A model generated the notes under the pieces. The model was not told the origin of the DNA. It saw only the letters and a program-made list of their open reading frames with translations, and ran no database searches. 64,000 nt of DNA from Hippopus hippopus (Eukaryota > Mollusca > Bivalvia > Cardiida > Cardiidae): NCBI GenBank assembly GCA_946811185.2, contig OX328109.1, positions 39,602,129 through 39,666,128 of the forward strand. The letters are read 5' to 3'. The position numbers and the translations under genes were made by a program. Positions 53,520 to 64,000 of the stretch are shown piece by piece (within the stretch, counting starts at the first letter, position 1; each line of letters opens with the position of its first letter).

Positions 53520-54617
53520 CTAACTCAGGCTATCAATTACGTTATATATTGCTTATCACAGTGGCGGTTAGTGTCGTTGCTAATCGACTTACATGGCGCA
53601 GGTATATTAAAGATCATGTAACTTGCAGTATTTCAAAATGAAAACCCTCTTGATAGGGACGAGGTTAGATGTAGGTACGGAATTGGCCGAGTTGTGACGA
53701 GTGCCTTCCAGTGTCTTAAAGCTAATTTTTGTACCGAACACACGAAGCAAGGTACCGAAAGTACAGAGTCAGTTTGCTGAACAATATTGCAAAACCATTC
53801 AACTTTAAGCCGTGATTCTCTCTGGTTCCAGGGATCATATACATACATATATAAAATCCCTGCTCGTTCCAACCAGTAGAAACAACACTTAAAGTCTTTG
53901 AATTTAACGGCAGCTTTGAAAGATTTTCTTTACATTGCCAAAACGCCTGATAGTAATGCATCCATCAGTCACAACTGAAGATGTTTGACCTGCCTACATG
54001 TACGTGAAACACCAATGAAAACGATGAACACAACCATACTAATAGAAAGATGTTCACTTTTTCCAGAAAGTCCTGGGCCTGTATACACCTTCCTTCCTTT
54101 GTTTCATTCAAAGTCTGGAATGTAGATTCTAGGAGTATTATAAGTTCCGATTTACCTAATGTTTGTTTTCCTTTAAAATATGGAAAATACTTGAGAATTA
54201 GACTAAGAGTGTTACCAAAAATGATTGAATACAGACCCTAGAATCACAGCAAACTGCCATTCTTGACTGGCTGTAGAAGGAATAATAAGGTTTATGCACT
54301 TAACCAGGGATAACAGCTATAAAGACTAACCCAAAAAAAGAGTATTGTTTGTCATTTTAATTTAAAGTGACTAATCACCTAATAAATAAATCAATTAAAT
54401 ATGAACAATAAGGAATCCTACCAGCTTTCTGTAAAGTACAAGTGACAACACTGTCGACCTATAAAAGATGCCACAAACAATGAACTCTTACCCAGGCCCA
54501 GAGAATTTGTGTTATGAACAGAAATACTTTGGTGCAGAATTCACTCGATGATACTACAGATGCATGAAAGATGATACCCACAATAAAGGAAGAAAAGCTA
54601 AAAAACAACCATCTTTT
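53520..54617. other. No firm feature
   Basis: About 1.1 kb with few recognisable elements, unusual here. One hydrophobic stretch on the minus strand (54594-54494) is flanked by AG and GTAAGA but is not recognisable as protein. Confidence 0.4.
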
Positions 54618-55152
54618 ATAACCTTTACCTCACAATTACATGTTAAGAATACCCAAAGAAAGCTTTGAAATCATTGTTGGAAAAGAAGAAAATACTGGTA
54701 ACAAGCATTTTCTCCTTCTAAAACAATGTTTTCGAACCACTTAAAGACAAATTTTCATTATTTAAGTCAAGCTTAGTTTGATGTCTGTAGGTACTGTCAA
54801 TTTGGACAAGTCTAATTTTTTGGGGTTTGGTATGCAGTTCATAGATATTTTTATCTTCCACATTTAATCTGTTGTCTGCAAAGGCTTTCAATGTTTTTGG
54901 GTCTAAAACTTTGTTGTCTCGTAAAAAGTAAACCCTTTACCAAACGATCCCAGGTTTTCATGACCATGAAAGTGAAGACTTTTGAAAAAACTGTGGGAAA
55001 GGAGAAAATGCTGGTAACCAGCATTTTCTCGTTTACCCAGTTTTCTACCATTTGAAAGAAAAAAAATCAGGTTTTGAGTAATTTTTAATATATTGTCAGC
55101 AAATGCTTTCAATTTGGACAAGGTTAAAATTTTGTCATTTGGTAAAGAGTTA
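54618..55152 (+). repeat. Two HP-A copies and an end fragment
   Basis: 54618-54842: hairpin imperfect. 54858-54930: right-end fragment only. 54930-55152: full copy with hairpin 54985-55046. All in the same orientation. Confidence 0.82.
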
Positions 55153-55262
55153 AACCAGTCTACACATCAAGCATTCTAATTGAATGAAGCATCAAGTAAA
55201 ATTGAGAATCTTAATTAAAGTGCAGAGAGTTGCTAGAAATGTACAATTGCATATTTCTTCCA

Positions 55263-58200
55263 CTATCGGTGATTCATAATGCTAAGTTCCTCCTGTTCCC
55301 GCTTGTCTGACATGGCCAAGGTCAGCTTGGCTAAAAACTGGCTAAACTCATTCCTGACCGCCTCACTATCTTCCTCTATATTGGTGTGAACAACTGGAAT
55401 ATTGCTGAAGCAGGAAGCTGAAAATACAAAAGGCAAAAATGAATCAATTATCAAACGTTCTATGGTAAACATAATTACCTCCCTTTTAGTAAAATGCAAA
55501 TAAGATAGGCTGTGCAAAGCGTTAGGTTGCTGGTGTTGGTATATTAGCTGAGGCTGTAAAATTTTCAAAGAACTTTAATCCTTTATCATACAGTCTGAGC
55601 TTTAACGGCCTTTAGGAAGAAGCCTTTTGAAAACATTGTAGGAAAAGGAGAAAATACTGCCAACCAGCTATCAAGGACAACTCCATCATTACAGCCACAT
55701 TTAATTGTTGTCTGCTCATGCATTGAATTTAGACAAATCTATCGTTTTTTGGTAAAGAGTGAGGATGCCTCAGTCTGTTTGTCTGTATCAAGTGTCCCAG
55801 CAAGGCACCTTCACCATATATGCCTAGTTTGCATCTAATTAATTATCTTTTTTTTTTTTTTCAGTATAAGAAAGCCATTACAAATTTTCTTAATTTATAC
55901 ATGTTTGAGAGAAACAAAGAGTGCCATATTTGATTAAAACTCTTTAATTATACGCCTCATTTCTAAAACATTTCTGTGAAATAACCTCTCAACATTAGTG
56001 ACTGTAATAAATTTTATCATCTTTCGATTTAAAACAAAATCATCAATGCAAGTTTCTTTAGAATTTACATTTTGTTAGTGGTATACACACTTTTCAAAAA
56101 AGTGAAAAGGCTTCATGTAAATTTCAACAGACATGTGCATGTATGCCAATATTTTAACACACCATGAACTATAATTCTTGAGATAAAGTTATGTGATACA
56201 AAGAATCTGATGTTAATTGGCTTTGGTTGTAGAGTTTTATTAACTCAAGAAATACAAAAGTTTTGACTATCCAAATCCAAAACATTTAAAGATAACACAT
56301 AAAATGTAGATCAAATTGTTTGATTTGTCTTTTGAAAACAATGAGTAGAAAACAATCTGGGAAAAGGAGACAATACTGAATACCAGCATTTTTTCCTCTT
56401 CCTGCTGTGCTTTCAAAAGCCTTTTCCCCCATACACCAAGTTGTTTTGTAAAAGAATATTGCCAGTTTCTATAAAAATGCTATACTGTATTAAAATGGAG
56501 CTAAGTACCAGAGACCAATGTCTCATTTTTTTTATTACAGTATGCAAGGCATCTTTAACCCTTTACCAGACAACAAAATTTTCAGCTTTGTCAAAATTAA
56601 AAGTATTTGCAGATCACAATTTCAAGGTGGCTTAAATGGTGCACTTTTTCTTTAATAGGGTAGAAAACATTGTGGGAAAAGAAGAAAATGCTGGTTACCT
56701 GCATTTTCTGCTTTTCCCACAATATTTTCAAAAGCCTTCTTTCCCAGGATTGTTAAGAGTTGACATTATGCGGTAAAGGATTAACTTACATTCTAGAGTG
56801 CCAATGCTTAGTTGCAGCCTGCAGTTGCTCGATTTTCAGTGCAAATTTTAAGTCCAAAAAAGGGGCATAACTGAGTTAAAAATATGCAAATGGTTACTTG
56901 TCCTTGTTGTATGGGTTTCTCATTTCATAATCCGAGTTTGAAGTAAATATCTTCAGTAATAAAAAAGATGTTATAAAATGTCCATGTTTTTGCATGACAG
57001 CACAGATGTGGATGATGACAGGTTTTTCTTCAAAGACAGCCATGTAAAAGATTAACCACAGCAGACAGGGAAAGCTATTTAATCAAGATTTTGACAAAAT
57101 TCAACCTTTTTTATTATGAATTATATCAAAACAAAAAATCTGTGACAATCTCCTATGCAAAAACATACAGGCAATATCAAAAGAAAATAATAATTCACAA
57201 AACAGCAGACAAACAATCAGAATGTATGTTTTGTGCAATCTGAAACTGATCTACAACATCTACAAAAGTAACAAGCGCTAAGAACAACTGTTGACACAGA
57301 AAATATCACTGAGACGTATTTACAAACTATTGCTGAAAACACTCAACACAAATTCAATCACAATGGGAACTTCAAAGCCAACTGAAAAAAAAAGCTGCCC
57401 AACAAGTTTATTATCTTTAAAGTAAAACTTTTTATATCCCCTAGATCAAAAGCTTTGAAAAACATTGTTGAATAGGAGCAACTGCTTTTAAAGAGTGATT
57501 GCCAGAACTTTAAATCTTTCTCAACCTTTATCTTGCTAAAAAGTGAGACAAAACTTTCTAGTCGATACTAAAAACCTAAATTTTGCTTTTTCAAAGGTAC
57601 TTTTTGGGTAAAAATATCTCCCTATCGGACATTGAAGATCTAAGATCAGATGGCACTTTCTGCGCTGTCTGATCTTGATCTACACTGTCCACAGAAGGTC
57701 CTTGAGTCATGCTTAGCAGCCTAAGGGCTAAGCACTAACATATATCATGCATTTTCAGCCAATGAAAAGATTTCACAAAAGCATGATTTTCAAGAATAAA
57801 ATTCACTTTTAGGGATACTAATACTCTCCATTTCTACCAAATCTTGCAACCTAAAGATGCAAATGAAAAAAAACAAGAAAATAATCTAAGAAAAGCAAAA
57901 TGAAATTAAAATTGAACTTATGACATAAAATCTGCTGTAACAAAAGCAACACAGGGAATGTGAACCAAAGCAACTCAATGCAGATACCAATGTTCTGCTG
58001 CAGTTGGTTTTTAGAAATTTGTTTAATTCTTTACCACATGATAAAGTTTTAGGCTGGTCCAAATTGAAAACATTTGCAGACCACAAAATTACATGTGACT
58101 CAAATGACTGTATTTGTTTCTGAAAGGTTAGAAAATATTGCGAGAAAAAGAGAAAATGCTGGTTACCAGCATTTTCTCTTTTTCCCACAATGTTTTCTAA

Positions 58201-61200
58201 AGTCTGATCTTCCTGGGTCGTTAAAAATCAGGATTGTGTGGTAATGGGTTAATTGTTTTTGTTTGCATGGTGTTATACACCATTTTCAAAATTATTTCAG
58301 AATATATGGTGGTGGCCAGTGCACCCATCTACGCTTTCCTGGAGTGTCTTTTACCAGTATTTTGCACAATATTCTTCAAAGCCACCAACTGCTTTCCCAC
58401 ACAACCATCATAGAAACAATGATCAATGGTGAGAGTGGAATGAATCCTGTTCCAATAACTATCATCAATTCTTGGAAAGAAATTGGCCAAGCAACAGTAC
58501 TACCACTATATCTTACACCCCTGAAATTGGCAGCTTTAAAAACACTGAAGGAAACAGAGTCATTACTTGTAACAAGTAAGGCTCCTTTTCGAACAATATT
58601 TTCCATATTTTTGAAAATTGGAATTTCCCATTCTTTCAAACGTAATTTCATTCAGTTTATGGTATATCTAAGTTACGCTGTACAGTAAACAGGTTCAAAA
58701 AATAATGTAAACAGATGAACTAAGACTATGAAAATAAAGGCAAAATGATGATAATGCAAACTCAAGGAACGCTGCCTTACCAGGTCGTGCTAACATGGGT
58801 GATTGAAAAAGAGTGAAAATGAAAACATGCACTGAAAAAAGATAATTTTAAGAAAAAAACATTGGGGTTTCTAAATTAACCTATCCAAAAGATGAATGAA
58901 AACAAAGTGACAAATGGAAAAAGTGCTGTAACAAATATTTAAATTTTCTCCCCTAACCTCGAAGTTTTCTTCTATGCCAGTAATAGAATACATGTACAAA
59001 TCTTTATTTTAACATCAGATATTAATGAAATTGTGACTTTTATAGCCATTTACTAAGCTATACCAACTTTTTATAACCCTGAGCCAAAAAAAAAAAAAAA
59101 AATGGACACAGTGGAAAAAGAAAAGAATGCTGGTAACTTGCATTTTCTCCTTCTCCCTCAATTTTTCTACATTTTCAAACACAAATCCCATCATTTAACA
59201 AACATTTCATTTGCTATCAGCAAAATAATGCTTTTAATTTGGACAAGTCAAAAATTCTGTATTCTGGTAAAGCTTTAACCCTTTACCACACAATACTGAC
59301 TTTTAACGACCCTGGGATAGAAGTCTTTTGAAAACATTGTGGGAAAAGGAGAAAATGCTGGTTACCAGCATTTTCTCCTTTTCCCACAAAGTTTTCTACC
59401 CTATCAAAGAAAAATTCCACCATTTGAGCTACACTGAAATTGTCGTCTGCAAATGCTTTCAATTTGGACAAGGCTAAAATTTTGTCGTCTGGTAAAGGGT
59501 TAAGTATCATGAAACTTGAAATATCATATATGGTAATGATTTCATTTTTGATACAAGCTATACTCAAAACTAGCATTATTTCATAATAATCAATATTTTT
59601 TTCCCACAAGACTTGATACAATTTTGATAGCTATAGCATCCTTTGCTATGGTCTTTTTTTTTTATTTTCTACACAGTGAACTGTTACTCAAAAGCACTAT
59701 AATTTCATGATATAAATGTAATGTATGGGGTTTGTTTCATACATTGGGCAAAATGAATAAAACTAAAAAGATTAAAGGTGGGCAAATGGTAATAAAAACT
59801 TGTGTATCAAGGTGTTGACAATCAGGATTCAGGGTTTAAAAACAAGCCTAGAAATGACATGAAGGTGAAGATTATTGAAAACACTAACATGTATTCGAAT
59901 CTTTGACACACAATCCTGAGTTTTAACGACCCTGAAAGAGAAGGCTTCTCAAAACATTGTGGGAAAAGGAGAAAATGCTGGTAACCAGCAGTTTCTGTTT
60001 TTTCAACAATGCTTTCTCTCCTATCAAAGACAGAAATCATCATTTGAGCTACATTTAGTTTGTCATCTGCAAACTCTTTCAATTTGGTTGAGCCCAAAAT
60101 TTTGTTGTTTGGTAAAGATTGAGATTTAACCCTTTATCCCTTTACCTGATATGCTAATTTGAGGCTCTTCCATTTCAGCAGCAAATAAAGATATGATGTC
60201 AAAAATATGGACAAATGAGGATACAAATATCTGATTGAGTGGAAAACATTGTGGGAAAAAGAGAAATTGCTCGTTACGAGCAATTTCTCCTTTTCCCACA
60301 ATGTTTTCAAAAGCTGTCTGTTGTTGATACGTCAAAATGAGTACCTATGGAGTAAAGGGTTAATGCATGACAATTTTTAGACTCCTCCAAACTGAAAAGC
60401 GCTACAGATGACAAATCAGAAAATGAAAGAAATAAGTTGCAGAACATTGTGTGAAAAGAAGACAAACATTTCCCACAACGTTTCCAAAAGGCTTTCAATG
60501 TGAAACATGACTGTTTGTATGAGTTGAACATATTTTGAGATAATGTTTAGTACCAGACTAAAATTATTAACTCTTTACTACACAACAAATTTTTAGACAG
60601 TTCCAAATTGAAAGGATTTGCAGAAAAAATATTAACTGAGGCACATATGATGAAATTTGTACCAGAAAGGGTAGAAAACAATGTAGAAAAGGAGAAAATG
60701 CTGGCTACCAGCATTTTCTCCTTTTCCCCAAATGTTTTCATGTCTTCTTTCTGAGGGTTGTAAAAAACTTGGGATTGTGTAGGAAAGGGATAAACTCTTA
60801 ACAGGATGCAAATTTTAGACTGATTCATATTGAAAGCATTTGTAGATGACTAGTCATATATGGCTCAAATGATGGAACTTGTTTCGGAATGTGCGGACAG
60901 TAATTCTGGAAAAGGAGAAATCTTATTAGCATTTTACAAGTATACTTTTCCAAGTATGTTTTCAAAAGTCCAGGGCGAAAGTAAAAGCACTTGTAGATGA
61001 AAAATTCATTGTAGCCAAAAGGTGATTCCCGTCTTTGATACGAAGAGAACATTGTACAAAATGGAGAAAAAAGCTGGTTACCATTATCTTGTCCATTTTC
61101 CACAATGTTTTCAAAGGGTCATAGAACAAAAGATTTTTTGGTAAAGCATTAGACTTTTAACTGTATGTGTGTATAAATACTCATGAGCACATGTGCATAT

Positions 61201-61440
61201 GCCAAGGCAAGCCTCAGACTAGCATTTAAAACATATCTGAAATCTTTCAGGCAAACTGTTCTAGCATGTGTATGTGCATAATACTTTGGCAAGCCCAAGA
61301 TTAGCATAGGAAATTTCTGAAATATATCTCTCCACTTACCTAACTGAGTTCTTTCTCTGTCAGGTGCACTTGGTTTATGGTGAGCAAATACACAACAGGT
61401 GGTTTCTTTAATGCCACGGTCCTCTATGTAATACTGATAC
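55263..61440 (-). CDS. Last two exons of an unrecognised gene
   Basis: Terminal exon 55417-55263 (AG acceptor after a TTTTGTATTTTC tract, TAG stop) encodes 50 residues including NIPVVHTNIEEDSEAVRNEF and FLAKLTLAMSDKREQEEL. The exon at 61440-61340 has a TTGCTAG acceptor and a G|GTAAGTGG donor; it encodes YQYYIEDRGIKETTCCVFAH and HKPSAPDRERTQL. Its last base G joins the CT of the terminal exon to make GCT (Ala), so phases agree and the protein reads ..RTQLASCFSNIPVV... The 3' end looks charged, helical and cytosolic. The 5.9-kb intron is filled with HP-A. Upstream exons lie beyond 61.4 kb, probably outside the window. I do not recognise the family. The two exons could belong together with a missed exon between them. 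Confidence 0.55.
55577..55759 (+). repeat. HP-A with right hairpin arm deleted
   Basis: Left TTAA end and left arm kept (GGAGAAAATACTGCCAACCAGC), right arm missing; right flank to TTTTTTGGTAAAGAG. Confidence 0.72.
56262..56783 (-). repeat. Two HP-A copies
   Basis: 56262-56435: hairpin 56346-56415 imperfect. 56556-56783: full length with both ends, hairpin 56664-56732. Confidence 0.82.
56800..57040. repeat. Dispersed repeat with AAAAAAGGGGCATAAC
   Basis: Shares GCTGCAGGTGCTTGATTTTCAG-like sequence and AAAAAAGGGGCATAACTG with 61780-61860. No coding sense. Confidence 0.5.
57041..57528. other. Intronic, no feature seen
   Basis: A weak HP-B core remnant (TGTTTTGTGCAATCTGAAACTGATCTAC) at about 57225; otherwise nothing. 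Confidence 0.45.
57529..57732 (-). repeat. HP-B1 hairpin MITE
   Basis: Full length, hairpin 57630-57690 with mismatches at the centre (GGCACTTTCTGCGCTG). Confidence 0.82.
58023..58252 (-). repeat. HP-A hairpin MITE
   Basis: Full length with TTAA ends; hairpin 58132-58198 nearly perfect. Confidence 0.88.
58255..58495 (-). repeat. SINE, head truncated
   Basis: Tail GGTGTTATACACCATTTTC.. to the GGAAAGAAATTGGCCAAGC part; the tRNA-like head is missing. It starts right at the preceding HP-A end. Confidence 0.78.
58690..59045. other. Intronic, no feature seen
   Basis: AT-rich, no recurrent element. Confidence 0.5.
59046..59503 (+). repeat. Two HP-A copies sharing a TTAA
   Basis: 59046-59279 (hairpin eroded, 17-A run in the left flank) and 59276-59503 (near-perfect hairpin 59332-59398) share the TTAA at 59276. 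Confidence 0.87.
59896..60122 (+). repeat. HP-A hairpin MITE
   Basis: Hairpin 59952-60015; right arm has drifted (CAGCAGTTTCTGTTTTTTCAAC). Confidence 0.82.
60124..60362 (-). repeat. HP-A' hairpin element, full length
   Basis: TTAACCCTTTA.. on the left and GTAAAGGGTTAA on the right. Perfect hairpin 60242-60310 with centre TTGCTCGTTACGAGCAA. The left flank is unlike HP-A's, so HP-A' is a distinct family with its own flanks. Confidence 0.87.
60360..61150 (-). repeat. Chain of four HP-A copies
   Basis: 60360-60520 (decayed hairpin), 60569-60794 (hairpin 60676-60738, good), 60793-60972 (decayed) and 60972-61150 (decayed). All are in the same orientation and nearly contiguous. Confidence 0.82.
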
Positions 61441-61547
61441 CTAGCAAGTGCAAGAACAGGCCAGTGCAATACGATACAATACAATAATCACTTGTAAACA
61501 GTTACAATTTTAATATTCTTAAAACCTTGAGGAAAACATTGTAACAT

Positions 61548-61690
61548 TGGTGTTTAATGCCCTGTTCAACATAATTTCAGTAATATCACAGCAGCTGATA
61601 CACCTATCCATACCTTCCTGGAATTTGTTCAACAAGTACTTTGCTAAATACTCTTTCCAAGCCACTGGCTGCTTTTCCCATATACATTAA
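61548..61690 (-). repeat. SINE 3' fragment
   Basis: GGTGTTTAATGCCCTGTTC.., ACACCTATCCATACCTTCC, CCAAGCCACTGGCTGCTTTTCCC; body and head missing. Confidence 0.72.
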
Positions 61691-61924
61691 AAAAGTTAAA
61701 GTGGAATGGAATGTGGGGTCAAGCAAGCTATTCAGATTTTTTTTAATCTCACACAACTTAAACAAGAGCACTGCATGCAGGTGCCAATGATCGGCTGCAG
61801 GTGCTTGATTTTCAGAGGAAATTCAAAGTTGAAAAAAGGGGCATAACTGTATCAAAATGGTTTAGCCGATCAGAACGAGTGCTAATTTCTAAGTCTACAG
61901 AATAAGACAAAGAATATTCTTAAG

Positions 61925-62230
61925 GTAACAATAAAGGCCAAATGTAAACAAAGCAGGTGTTTAAATGCATTTGAATTTATATCATACCATTTAAAAGTAT
62001 GGAAAGTATTGTGAAGATGACAATCTGTCACTGTACGATTGGTCCAAGTGTTAGTCGCTGACAGAGAAATTAATTTTAAAACTAGGTTAAACCTTGCCAG
62101 GTAGCTGTGTCTTTTGATTACTTTTTGCCCGATTTTAAATTTTTTTTTCTGCCAGTGACTAACATATGGCCAGACCACACGATAACAGACTGTCTTCTCC
62201 ACAATATTTTCCATACTTTTAAATGGTATG
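61925..62230. repeat. Dispersed repeat, family G
   Basis: Matches 6380-6660 in order. Preceded by a family F end fragment (GGTTTAGCCGATCAGA, 61858) and followed by another (AAGAATGGTTGGTGAATAC, 62289), so G may sit inside an F element. Confidence 0.65.
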
Positions 62231-62435
62231 ATTTAAATCAAAATGTATTATGACACCTGCTTTGATATTTTGGCATTTACTAGGCCTTTAAGAATGGTTG
62301 GTGAATACAAGCCCAGAACTTCCAGAAGGATCATCAATCTACAATGTCCAGAATTTTGAGAGATATACCTGGAAATTCCTTCATGTCGGTTTTGTCTGCA
62401 GTTACAAGATACTGGTATATGTTTCATTTCCTAGC

Positions 62436-62570
62436 CATTCTGATCACAGGTGAACGGCAACCGACAGTGTCTCAAATCATAATAATACGCACTAATACAC
62501 TGAGCGTATTAGTGTGTAATACACGATTTTAGATACTGTTGCTAGCCGTTCACCTTTGATTCTGATATCA
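62436..62570. repeat. Long palindrome, unrelated to HP families
   Basis: Arms GGTGAACGGCAACCGACAGT and ACTGTTGCTAGCCGTTCACC continue into CGCACTAATAC / GTATTAGTGTG; the loop is near 62497. Outer TTCTGATCACA / TTGATTCTGATATC also suggests extension. Confidence 0.8.
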
Positions 62571-62834
62571 AAGGACTCAAGGTCATGAAAGCAGTTTTGT
62601 GAAGCAATGAAAATAAACCTTATTGTCATAGGTAGTATATGCCTATGAAATTGATTCATGGAACAAACAGTGAAATTCCCAGTAGGTCAGCTAAGCAGGC
62701 TTACTGTAATTCTATTACTGAAGAGTCGTTAATCCTTGAAGCACCAAATAAACCCAACATACTTTTTAAATACTGAAATAAGACCCAAATAATTTCAGTA
62801 TTATGCTTTCTTTTGTCAATGGTGTTTCAGGACA

Positions 62835-62910
62835 GCAGACAGGGTAGATCAAAGATCAGACTGCATGTTTTGTGCAGTCTGATCTTTATCTACACTAGCT
62901 GCAAAGACAT
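62835..62910. repeat. HP-B core
   Basis: Hairpin GGTAGATCAAAGATCAGACT.. / ..AGTCTGATCTTTATCTACAC, flanks not recognisable. Confidence 0.72.
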
Positions 62911-63461
62911 CTACATGTATTACATGAGAAAGGCACTTTAAGGTTAACTTTCAGTGGACTGAAAATCCAGCACATTAATCTTACGTGGTTTACAGTTGGT
63001 ATTAGATGTAATAAATATATGTATGTTTATATGGTGGTGATAATAGTGAGGTTAGGTAGAACAGAGAGTGCATGAATAACCAGAGCATTTCCTTCACATC
63101 AGAATGATCATAGTAGTAGTGGATTTGCAATGCAAATCTGCAAGGATAAGCATACCAGATACAGAACAACATAGCATCTACAGACACTAGCAAGTCCATT
63201 GGTAAAACCAACATGGCTGAAGCTAATATTACAGTACATATTGTAGGACACAAAAAGACCCACTAGATACTCTGTCTCCATCACAATAATCAGCTACCTA
63301 CGGTTTGAGTTTCTGAGCCAGTTACACATATTTGGCTTGTGATGGGCAAAACATATCATCACACAGCTCAAATCATACTGACGTACAAAATATTGTAGCC
63401 TGAAGAGAGTTAAAATATCTGTTCTTTTTGTTTGGTTTTGTATACCCTATCAACATTATTT
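62911..63461. other. No firm feature
   Basis: The minus strand has an open, hydrophobic reading frame at about 63300-63156 ending at a GTATGC donor, but no polypyrimidine acceptor. Confidence 0.4.
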
Positions 63462-63688
63462 AACTCTTTACCACACGACAAAATTTTGGACAAGTCCAAA
63501 TTGAAAGCATTTGCAGACAACCAATTAAATGTGGCTTAAATGATCTACTTTGCCTTTAAAGCTTAGAAAACATTGTGGGAAAAGAAGAAAATGCTGGTTA
63601 CCAGCATTTTCTCCTTTTCCCACAATGTTTTCAAAAGGCTTTTTTCCTAAGGATCGTTAAAACTTGTGACTGTGTGGTAAAGGGTTAA
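63462..63688 (-). repeat. HP-A hairpin MITE
   Basis: Full length, TTAA both ends; hairpin 63567-63633 almost perfect. One of the best-preserved copies, useful as a family reference. Confidence 0.92.
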
Positions 63689-63730
63689 GTCAGACAACAG
63701 TGACAATAAAAATATATATATTTTATAGAT

Positions 63731-64000
63731 TAACCCTTATCCTGCTAAATAAAAGCAATGAATCATTCAAGCCGATAGTAGAAATCCAAATTTTGCTGTT
63801 TCGAAGGTATTTTGAAGGAGTATGTATCTCCTTATTGGAAAGTGTAGATCAAAGATCAGACTGCACATATGTGCAGTGTGATCTTGATCTACATTCTCCG
63901 CAAAAGGTCAGTGAGTCACGCTTAGCTGCCAAAGGGTTAATTTAACTCATTACCAAACAACAAATTTGGAGTCGTCAAAATTGAAGTATTTTCAGAGGAT
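63731..64000 (-). repeat. HP-B1 and a partial HP-A at the window edge
   Basis: HP-B1 63731-63941 with TTAA both ends (hairpin 63838-63897). A minus-sense HP-A begins at 63945 (TTAACTCATTACCAAAC) and leaves the window before its hairpin. Confidence 0.87.

Noticed and set aside
54494..54594. Hydrophobic minus-strand exon ending ..FITQILWAW before GTAAGA
   Set aside because: Only one weakly supported block, no partner exons and no recognisable family.
58263..58688. 141-codon plus-strand ORF
   Set aside because: It is the antisense of a SINE and following intronic DNA.
63156..63300. Minus-strand exon ending ..CRCYVVLYL before GTATGC, possibly upstream of 61440
   Set aside because: No polypyrimidine tract at the acceptor and the phase does not match the 61440 acceptor unless another AG is used.

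Overview
This is nuclear DNA of an invertebrate animal. It is AT-rich, almost free of long ORFs, and carries spliced genes with GT-AG introns, tRNA-derived SINEs, microsatellites and a very high load of short hairpin transposons. A bivalve mollusc is my best guess, from the general look of the repeats and from recall rather than any search.

One gene can be read completely: a 10-exon solute carrier family 28 (SLC28, concentrative nucleoside transporter) gene on the minus strand, coding from 33838 down to 24155 (616 codons plus stop). All splice sites and reading phases join without a break, yet several side chains that bind nucleoside or sodium in characterised CNTs are replaced. Its terminal exon sits at the edge of a ~162-bp tandem array whose units carry copies of the last codons and the stop. 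A decayed second copy of exon 2 lies in intron 2. The last two exons of another, unrecognised minus-strand gene are at 61440-61340 and 55417-55263.

Most of the rest is short non-autonomous elements, each built round a near-perfect palindrome. I name them here for use in the entries. HP-A is ~230 bp with TTAA and CCCTTT-like ends; its ~65-bp hairpin is centred on GCTGGTTACCAGC. '+' means the end reading CCCTTTACCA..ACAATCCCGA comes first. HP-A' has the same stem logic with a GCTCGTTACGAGC centre. HP-B1 is ~200 bp with TTAA ends; its hairpin is AGATCAGACTGCAC / GTGCAGTCTGATCT flanked by CACTGTCCG. '+' means the CTGCTAAGCGCGACTC side comes first. HP-B2 has the same core with different flanks (CGGACGGTATAGATC). 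HP-C is ~265 bp, with an inverted repeat TGAGCCATGCTCTG..AAAAGGGGGCTTAATGCATCT at both ends and an off-centre hairpin GTCAGCCTGCGCA..TGCGCAGGCTGAC. '+' means the hairpin is nearer the left end. HP-D is ~265 bp with ends GGCCTGCAACACGCGAAAAG and two hairpins related to the HP-C core. The TTAA/CCCTTT ends of HP-A and HP-B suggest piggyBac-like MITEs (inference). By hand count there are about 55 HP-A, 28 HP-B and 27 HP-C copies, often head to tail or nested.

Layout: 0-24 kb, intergenic hairpin elements, SINEs, a tandem array at 17.2-17.9 kb and the 23.5-24.2 kb array. 24.2-33.8 kb, the SLC28 gene with elements in most introns. 34-55 kb, intergenic elements with nested insertions (36.5-37.6, 42.7-43.1, 43.7-44.3, 47.3-47.75 kb) and a degenerate tandem region at 39-40 kb. 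55.2-61.4 kb, the unknown gene's last intron, densely filled with HP-A. 61.5-64 kb, more elements and a separate palindrome at 62.5 kb. No bacterial operon, CRISPR array, rRNA or functional tRNA gene is seen. Boundaries of degenerate elements are good to about 10-20 bp.
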